Assembly: GCA_038502395.1 (NCBI GenBank)
Contig: JARJIL010000003.1
Coordinates: forward strand, 248,001 to 312,000
DNA length: 64,000 nt
Source: Dittrichia graveolens
Lineage: Eukaryota; Streptophyta; Magnoliopsida; Asterales; Asteraceae
Direction of reading: 5' to 3'
Shown in pieces: positions 57,685 to 64,000 of this stretch. The notes beneath the pieces are model-generated. The model had not been told where the DNA came from, ran no database searches, and saw only the letters and a list, made by a program, of their open reading frames with translations. Numbering within the stretch: the first letter of the stretch is position 1; each line of letters begins with the position of its first letter. A program made the translations under genes and the position numbers.

Positions 57685-58050
57685 AAACTGTCGGATTCCG
57701 AGACTTAAGTGTGTCGGAATCCGGTAGTTGCTCCAAATCCTATAAGTGTCGGATTCCGAGACCTAATGGTTTCGAAATTCGTATATGGTCTAAATCCGAG
57801 TTATTGTTCTAAATTCGATACGTATCGGATTCCTTTGAAAATGTCGAATTCCGACAAAAGTGTCGGATTCCGATGAAAGTATCGGATTCCGATTGAAGGT
57901 CGGATTTCCAATTGTATGTCAAGGTTTCCAAGTTCATAAGTGTTAAAATCTGATAAGTGTCGGATTTCCCTAATATGTCGGATTTCTTGTAATCCACATG
58001 AAGTATCGGATTCTCCACAATCCGATAGTTTGTCGGATTTGTGTGGGATC
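57685..58050. repeat. GTCGGATTCCGA word array in the LTR
   Basis: About 14 degenerate copies of TGTCGGATTCCGA-like words at irregular spacing of 15-40 bp. The core TCGGATTCCGA is nearly palindromic. Confidence 0.85.
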
Positions 58051-59183
58051 CGGACTTTGGGACTTCCTTTGTTGGCTTTGTAGCTATTCTTTGTATGTTA
58101 AGATAATTAATGCAAGTCCTAATGTTCTTGGTGAACTTGACACCCTAGACAAGGCAGGAAATTAAATAACTATCTGTTTAAGCCACTCAGGTGAGTACCG
58201 ACTTCCATAAGCCTCAGTAGAGGAAGAATTATGTGTTAAGTGATTTAAGTGCACTTGTGTTCATAAGTAAATGATTGAGAATTGCCATGCTACTTTAAGT
58301 ACAATGCCATGCTAAATAAATGTTGTACGTAAGATTAAGTGCATGCCAGCGGAATCCAGAATTGGAACCGCCTAGTTAAATGAGTAATGTGTATGCTAGG
58401 GATCCAGACTGGATCCATTATGAAGTAAGTAAATGTAAATGCATGATAAAAGAAGTAATTGAATATGCATGCTAAGTAAATGATCAAGATATGTGTATGT
58501 GTTCGCGGACATCTTCAAGCATGCTTAAGGTCAGCCGGATAGCTGGATCTCAGGGACCCTTCATCAGGAGATTCGGGATTTAACAGTGATTCGAGGGAAT
58601 ATTCCGGATCATAGGTTCTGCAGAACCGCCGTGCCTTATATCATGAGGGGTAATTAGTCAGAAATGGCTGAGTTACCTCAGGAGCCTCTGGTTCCGTTAA
58701 CGATGCTTGGTGGATTGCTTTATGTTCCCCCACCAACGCGGGGGGTTGTGTTTGATTCCCCGGTGTATTGGTGTTGAGTGGGACTAGCTATCCTGCAAGA
58801 AACAACTTATACCGATCATGTCAGCACACCACAATGTTATAGGATAGCATTGTATGCTTATTCCTGATATACATGACTAACTCTAGTGATGCTTATGCTA
58901 AGTTTGTGCTCACTAAATAAGTGTAGCTAATGGTGTCATGTTAACTGCTTTTGTAGATCGAAGTTAGATTGCCGGGTCCCCTACCTCTGGATATTTTGCT
59001 GGAACACTTATGTTTTAATAAATACATTATGGTCGGTTATTGTAGAGTAACACCAAATACTGAAACAATGTTTATTGTAAATATTTCCGCTGCTCAATGT
59101 CATTAAATCGTGATTAAGTTCACGTTTGTTTAAAAAACGCAATTTTTTTGGTAAAATCTGGTAATGGCAAAGCCGGTGTTACA

Positions 59184-59729
59184 TTATGTCCTTTCAATAT
59201 TGCATATCAAATGTTAACTTACCTGGTTGTAACATAAATGTGAATATACTAGAGTCATTCAATTATCAAATATTTCTTTAATTATTTCAATTTGATACAC
59301 ATGTTATCGAGACAAAGATCATACCGGACAAGAATGTTTGTGTTATTAGGTATATTTCTAGAATAAAAATGATTCAAACATTTCAGTTAAGTTTCACCAA
59401 AGAAATTTTAAAGTTATGAAAAATGCCGTTTTCATCATGTATGATAAGTTAAAAATTAGAGATAAAGATGAAATAAGGGAAAACAAAATAAAAACAAGCA
59501 TATCTCTTTATTCTATTCTTGCTTTAAAATCATCATTTGATTATTAAGTTGAAATCTTTTAAAACCTGGTCTCTTTGCTTTATTTTAAGATAACAAGGAA
59601 ACGTTTAGTTTATTAGTTACGTATTTGAAATCTTTTGTGTATGTATACTTCTAACATTTTTTTATTTGATTTTGATATATATCAAGTTTACTTCGTTAAT
59701 ACCCGTGTATACACAGGTCTATAAACTAT
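59184..59729 (+). mobile_element. Helitron 3' segment, CTATAAACTAG family, second copy
   Basis: AT-rich DNA ending ACCCGTGTATACACAGGT, CTATAAACTAT. The palindromic stem is ACC-GTGTATACAC-GGT. The ending resembles 55745-55823 across about 80 bp. The expected CTAG reads CTAT. Its 5' end is not identified. Confidence 0.5.
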
Positions 59730-60103
59730 TAAAAGCATAAAGCAGTTAACCAACTCCCAACCCATATGTGAATTCAATGTTTCTTGTGTAAAATTATTAT
59801 TTCTATTTAACTAAATAAACTTCCAATCCATATCAATTAAATAACTAAGTTAAATAACGTTTCACAAGGGCTGCAAACTCGTAAAGGTTCGAAATTGACT
59901 CGAGTATTTTAAGCTAAGCTCGAACTTGACTCGATAGCTCGACGAGCCTTCATGATGTAGGCTCAGGCTCGGCTCGAATATTTAAGATTGGCTCAAACTC
60001 GACTCCAAGGCTCGATTATTCAAAAATAATTTTTAAATAACCAAACTTAATTCAAATCTATAAACAATTATACTAAATAACAAAAATAATTTTACTTGCT
60101 TAA

Positions 60104-61090
60104 ACATAGATCTCAAAGGTCAAACCTCAACCATTCATTTAAAATGACAAAGTAGGAATTGGCAATTTCATATTCAAAAGTCACGTTCCTTTAGAAAACC
60201 CATAAACTTTCTTTTTTCTATTTTATTTTTTATCCCTTAAATATTTAAATGACCATAACTATTTTATTTTTAAGAATTTAAGCAAAAAAAATTATACCAA
60301 TTTACTCATTTTTTCATCCTCTTTCAAACAAGACCACTCTTCTCATATTTCTAAAATTTTATTTTAAAAATACAAACTATATGAAAATGATACTCAAATG
60401 TTATAATTTTGAATCATTTGAATTTTTATCATTTTCGGCTGTATACATGTGTATTTATATCATTTTTGGCTGGAAATAGTGTATTTATATCATTTTTTGC
60501 TAGAAACATGTATATTTATATCTTTTTTAGCTAAAAGCATGTATATTTATATCATTTTCGGCTTAAAATGAGTCTATTTTTATCATTATCATATGGATAA
60601 TATTATCATTTTGAATGTTGCATATTGTTATTATTTTTATCTGGAAAATATTATCATTTTCATGTGAAAACATGTATATTTATATTATTTTCGGGTAGAA
60701 GGAGTCCATTTTTATTATTTTCATCCGAATAATATTATCATTTTGAATGTTTATATTGTTATCATTTTTATCTGAAAAATTATCATTTTCAACTGGAAAA
60801 TTCTTATCATTTTCGGCTCGAAAAGTTATCATTTTCGGCTGGAAAATTTATCATTTTCGGCTGGACAAGACTTAGAGGGGAAAAAAGGAAGGGGCGCCAT
60901 TTTTAAGGAAGAGACGTGATTTATGGAAAGGAGATTCACATAATACCATTCCTTCTATAATTACTTCTTATATTTGTTTAATTAATTACAATAATGCCAA
61001 TATTAGATCTTGACCATTGATTTAAAAAATTTAATGGTCCAGATTTAACCTTTGAGATCTATCTTTAATCATAGGACCTATATTGATCCA

Positions 61091-61094
<4 letters not shown>
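60104..61094. mobile_element. TIR element with CATTTTCGGCTGG minisatellite, copy 2
   Basis: The left arm AAACATAGATCTCAAAGGTC and reversed right arm AAAGATAGATCTCAAAGGTT are inverted repeats. The order is the same as in 28567-29640, with long shared blocks such as TCTGGACCATTAAATT (reversed right arm) and GAAAATGATACTCAAATGTTAT. It lacks the MITE present in copy 1. Confidence 0.72.
60424..60870. repeat. Minisatellite CATTTTCGGCTGG..., expanded
   Basis: About 16 degenerate units (CATTTTCGGCTGTATACATG, CATTTTTGGCTGGAAATAG, CATTTTCGGCTGGACAAG). Roughly twice as many as in copy 1. Confidence 0.85.

Positions 61095-61122
<28 letters not shown>
61093..61122. repeat. (TA)n microsatellite
   Basis: TA tract at the right edge of copy 2 of the minisatellite element. 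Confidence 0.95.
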
Positions 61123-61125
<3 letters not shown>

Positions 61126-61431
61126 AATATACATTTATAAATTATATAAAGCTCGATAAGAACTCGAGCCAAACCCTTATAAACTCTAGCTTAGCTTATT
61201 ATATATTTCGAGCCTACTTTTAAGCTCAAATTCAAGCTCAAGATCGACAAAATCTCGACTCGAACGTGTTCGAGCTCGAATAACTCGATAAAAACTCAAC
61301 TTGTTTGCGGCCCAACACTTGACATCCTTGCGCTAGTGATTGACAAAGTAAATAGTTGTAAAAAAATCTCATTTAGTCATTTGTAATCATAATTTTAGTT
61401 TTTCATTGTCATTATTCTAACTTAATTTTCA

Positions 61432-61433
<2 letters not shown>

Positions 61434-61472
<39 letters not shown>
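61434..61472. repeat. (TA)n microsatellite
   Basis: About 19 TA units immediately left of MITE copy L. Confidence 0.97.
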
Positions 61473-61477
<5 letters not shown>

Positions 61478-61635
61478 ATTTACGAGTATTGCGAGAACCT
61501 TGATCTTTGATACGCCAATAAAAATGATGGCACATTAATAACTTATATATAAATGGCTCATTATGATGCATCAAGAAGGGTATTTTGGAAAAATCAAACT
61601 TTGCTCATTAATGACGGTTTACCTAGACGTAATTC
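61473..61635. mobile_element. MITE copy L, left part, cut by an LTR
   Basis: TTCAAATTTACGAGTATTGCG, TTGCGAGAACCTTGATCTTTG, GGGTATTTTGGAAAAATC and ACCTAGACGTAATTC match the left two thirds of full copies such as 20994-21268. It stops at 61635, where the expected continuation is replaced by TGTGACAACC. Confidence 0.75.
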
Positions 61636-61885
61636 TGTGACAACCGTCACCAAAAGCAAATATATATAAAAATTATAAAAAGTCTTAACCCTTTAATAAA
61701 ATTATATACATATATATATATACATAAAGACATGTAAATAATTATATATATATATATATATATTGTATATGAAAAACAAAAAAAAGAAAAGAAAATATAG
61801 AAGTCAACCCAACACCCATCATTTGTCTTACTTACACACACTACCATCATCACCACCTCACCCCCCCTCACTCTCTCTTTTCTTC

Positions 61886-61893
61886 TATAAATA
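61886..61893 (+). promoter_or_regulatory. TATA box of the gypsy LTR
   Basis: CTTCTATAAATACTAACC, preceded by a C/T-rich tract and followed by a C/A-rich leader; +250 from the LTR start. The best-formed core promoter in the window. Confidence 0.6.
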
Positions 61894-62756
61894 CTAACCT
61901 CTTCTTCCATTTTTCACACTACCTTCAACCCACAAATTCTCATACTCTCTAAAATTTATCTTCAAACAATCAAAGGAGCTCAAGGAGGAATCATCTTTTC
62001 TTACTTGTTGGTGTTTACTTGAAGGTATAATCACTAATCTCTAACACTAGTCTTTGAAATTTTGTTGTTCTTAACAAAACCCACCACATTCATCCTATTT
62101 TCCTTTCTTTAACAATGTGAATCTAAGAACCTTAGTATTCTAAGGGTAAATCACACACTAAAAAGTGGTGATCAATGAAAAATACAACAATATAAGTAGA
62201 TGAACACATGCATGTTATGATCCTACCATTTTCGAAGTAAGGACTTTATCCTACCATTTGATGTATAGATTTATCCTACCAAATGTTGTTTGTCAAAAAT
62301 AAAAACATGCATGTACTTATCTCTATATTATATCTATAATTATGGTGTAAAAGAATGATGAAAGTGGTTGGTGATAAATAAGAACTCCAAGAACAACAAA
62401 AACTAAAAATACTTAATATATATTTATATATGTCTATATAAATATACAAGATCATGATGGTGAAACAAAATAATCTTCTACTTTTCATTATTTTCCAAAA
62501 GTAAATATATAATCATGAATGCATGCAAATATGCATCCTTATTTATAGATATGTACTACATACATGTAAACTTATCTATTTTTCATATATATATATACAT
62601 ATATATATATATACATGTGGGTACATGATCACTTGAAAAACTCCATTTAAAAATCTCATATTACATATGTGTGCAAAATTATTTAAAAACTATATATTAC
62701 ACACAAGCGTGCATGTTTACTTAAATACCATATATTCATACAAAACTTATTTTCTC

Positions 62757-62757
<1 letters not shown>

Positions 62758-62799
<42 letters not shown>
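62758..62799. repeat. (TA)n microsatellite in the LTR
   Basis: About 20 TA units within the gypsy LTR. Confidence 0.97.
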
Positions 62800-62802
<3 letters not shown>

Positions 62803-64000
62803 TCGAGTGAATGTATAATTTTCTTAAAATGAATATATAAGTATAATATATTGCATGTATGCCCACTTATTTTTGAACAATCATATACACGTATTTATTT
62901 ACTTATTTATTTAAAAATAACAATATATACGTATATATATATATCTTTTAAATACTATACTTATACACATAAAAGTGTCTCTACTTTTCATGGCATAATA
63001 AAAATACATAAGTGCGAGTCCACATTTATAGTGAAGCATAATATAACATAATATTATTTTTATTAAAAACTATGTATAAAAATACAATCACCATCATGAC
63101 AACTTCAAAGAAAACAATAAAGGAATCTTACGGTAGACGTGAAAGTAATAGGTTAAGGGTGTGTCAAGGAAATAAAGGATCACTAAGACTTTCTCACTCT
63201 TCGTGCTACAAATCAAAGTGAGTGTTCACAACCCCACTTTTAAATATGTTTACTCAAATATTTGGGGTGAAAGCATGAATACAAATCTGTTTACAAATAT
63301 CGATTGTTATGACAAATGTTATCTAAAATATTGTGCTCTATGGTAGTATGCATGATGTACTTGAGTTCCCAAGAAAGTCCCGCAAAAATTAGACATTATC
63401 CATTAACTCCACCAAGGGAGCGTGTGGTATTTGTAGCTAGCGCTATTTGGGGTAGACACCCCCCACTTATGGTTGACGAACTATAGGTGTACTTTACCAT
63501 CCGCTAACGTCTAACGAGGTGTTAGGTCTAAATTGGGCACAGATGTCATAGGATTGGTAATGTCTCAAGCAAAGAAAAACATCATAGTATATTTAAATAC
63601 CTTGTGCACTCAATAAATTTTACAAAAAGTGCAGGTTGGACAAAAGTTTCCTCATTCATAAATTTCAATGGGCAAAAGTCCCCATCACAAATATTGTTGC
63701 ATTAAAATTTTATTTTGTGCATATAAAACCTGTGTCCTCACCAACTCTCGTAGTTAACATTTTCTTTACTCATGTCTTTCAGGAAATCGTTGGTAGGTCT
63801 TACAGCATATATGAAGCATGCCACGTGTGGACATTTTCAAAATTTCCAATCGAAATGTTTTATTTCAATAAAAAATAATTTAAATTTTTGTAATATGTAT
63901 TGGATTCTCGTACCTCCTATTAAATTTCAAGTTTATCAGTTATGATTGGGAATTACCTATTACCTTGTGCTATGAGACGTCTTGCTGTAACGCCTTGTGT

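Larger units (their letters stand above)
57053..59183 (+). mobile_element. 3' LTR of the chromovirus, 2131 bp
   Basis: TGTAACATCCTCG to GCCGGTGTTACA. It directly follows the polypurine tract, which ties this LTR type to a Tekay/Del-like chromovirus and thereby classifies the solo LTRs. GTCGGATTCCGA words occupy 57685-58050 and GGTTCTGCAGAACCGCCG lies at 58614-58631. The 5' half of the element is missing, so no target duplication can be checked. Confidence 0.9.
59868..61313. mobile_element. TIR element with GCTCGA-rich ends, interrupted
   Basis: Left GGGCTGCAAACTCG and reversed right GGGCCGCAAACAAG. Subterminal arrays of CTCGAACTTGACTCGA/GAGCTCGAATAACTCG flank an AT-rich centre. The insertion at 60104-61094 and a TA tract occupy the middle. 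Without them only about 430 bp remain. No coding sequence. Confidence 0.65.
61636..64000 (+). mobile_element. Ty3-gypsy LTR running off the window
   Basis: TGTGACAACCGTCACC starts exactly where the MITE is broken. The 5 bp before it (AATTC) are the predicted target duplication. A core promoter is at 61886. Downstream sequence has typical LTR features: leader GAAGGTATAATC, GTTCACAACCCCACTTTTAA at 63225, and GGTAGACACCCCCCAC at 63452. The 3' end is not seen; TGTAACGCC at 63985 might begin yet another insertion. Confidence 0.6.

Noticed and set aside
59868..61313. 8-bp TSD for the GCTCGA-rich element
   Set aside because: Flanking 8-mers TTTCACAA and AACACTTG do not match and shifting the ends did not help.
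61860..62040. Host gene promoter with 5' UTR and splice donor
   Set aside because: TATAAATA, leader and GAAGGTATAATC look gene-like, but the segment starts TGTGACAACC inside a broken MITE and carries LTR phrases downstream. An LTR promoter explains it better.
1..64000. tRNA, rRNA or small nuclear RNA genes
   Set aside because: I looked for tRNA A/B-box pairs and rRNA-like GC-rich conserved blocks and saw none. The tRNA-like match at 45501 is the copia primer-binding site.

Overview
This 64 kb window is plant nuclear DNA made almost wholly of transposable elements. I found no host protein-coding gene, tRNA, rRNA or CRISPR array that I can defend. The organism is a eudicot. Evidence: AT-rich intergenic DNA, Tekay/Del-type chromovirus LTRs beginning TGTAACACC, SIRE-like Ty1-copia 3' ends, short Helitrons beginning TCTATACTAC, and CACTA, hAT and Mutator-like elements. 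An Asteraceae-like genome is my best guess, from the style of the LTRs only.

Layout. 1-961: tail of a Ty3-gypsy LTR. 962-6538: 3' interior and LTR(s) of a SIRE-like copia element, with a Helitron at 3780-4251. 6631-9237: minus-strand solo LTR. 9238-19587: a dead Ty3-gypsy element (gag, protease, RT) carrying three direct solo-LTR insertions, one of which carries a fourth. 19588-26222: AT-rich DNA, MITEs, an LTR-like promoter segment and a solo LTR (24097-25548). 26223-37553: dense mosaic of MITEs, two Helitrons, simple repeats and TIR elements. 37554-45192: a Mutator-like element with a solo LTR inside, a hAT-like relic, and a CACTA element with a hAT-like element inside. 45193-49020: dead Ty1-copia element with a solo LTR in its gag. 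49021-55823: low-information DNA, a second Mutator-like element, a palindromic TIR element and a Helitron. 55881-59183: 3' half of a chromovirus (integrase, chromodomain, PPT, LTR). 59184-64000: Helitron tail, nested TIR elements, and a gypsy LTR running off the window.

How it fits together. The insertions can be ordered because most boundaries carry exact target-site duplications (5 bp for LTRs, 8 bp for hAT-like, 9 bp for Mutator-like, A^T for Helitrons). Eight solo LTRs are delimited (six with perfect TSDs, two with one mismatch) and no complete LTR element is present, so unequal or intra-element recombination has dominated. Coding remnants are broken mainly by stop codons that fit C-to-T decay at CG/CHG sites. 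The most interesting signals are: LTR subfamilies that keep one scaffold but carry different locally amplified GC-rich 'words' at about the same place; a stem-forming module conserved between those subfamilies; and a MITE family with 11 or more copies that nearly always abuts TA/TG microsatellites.
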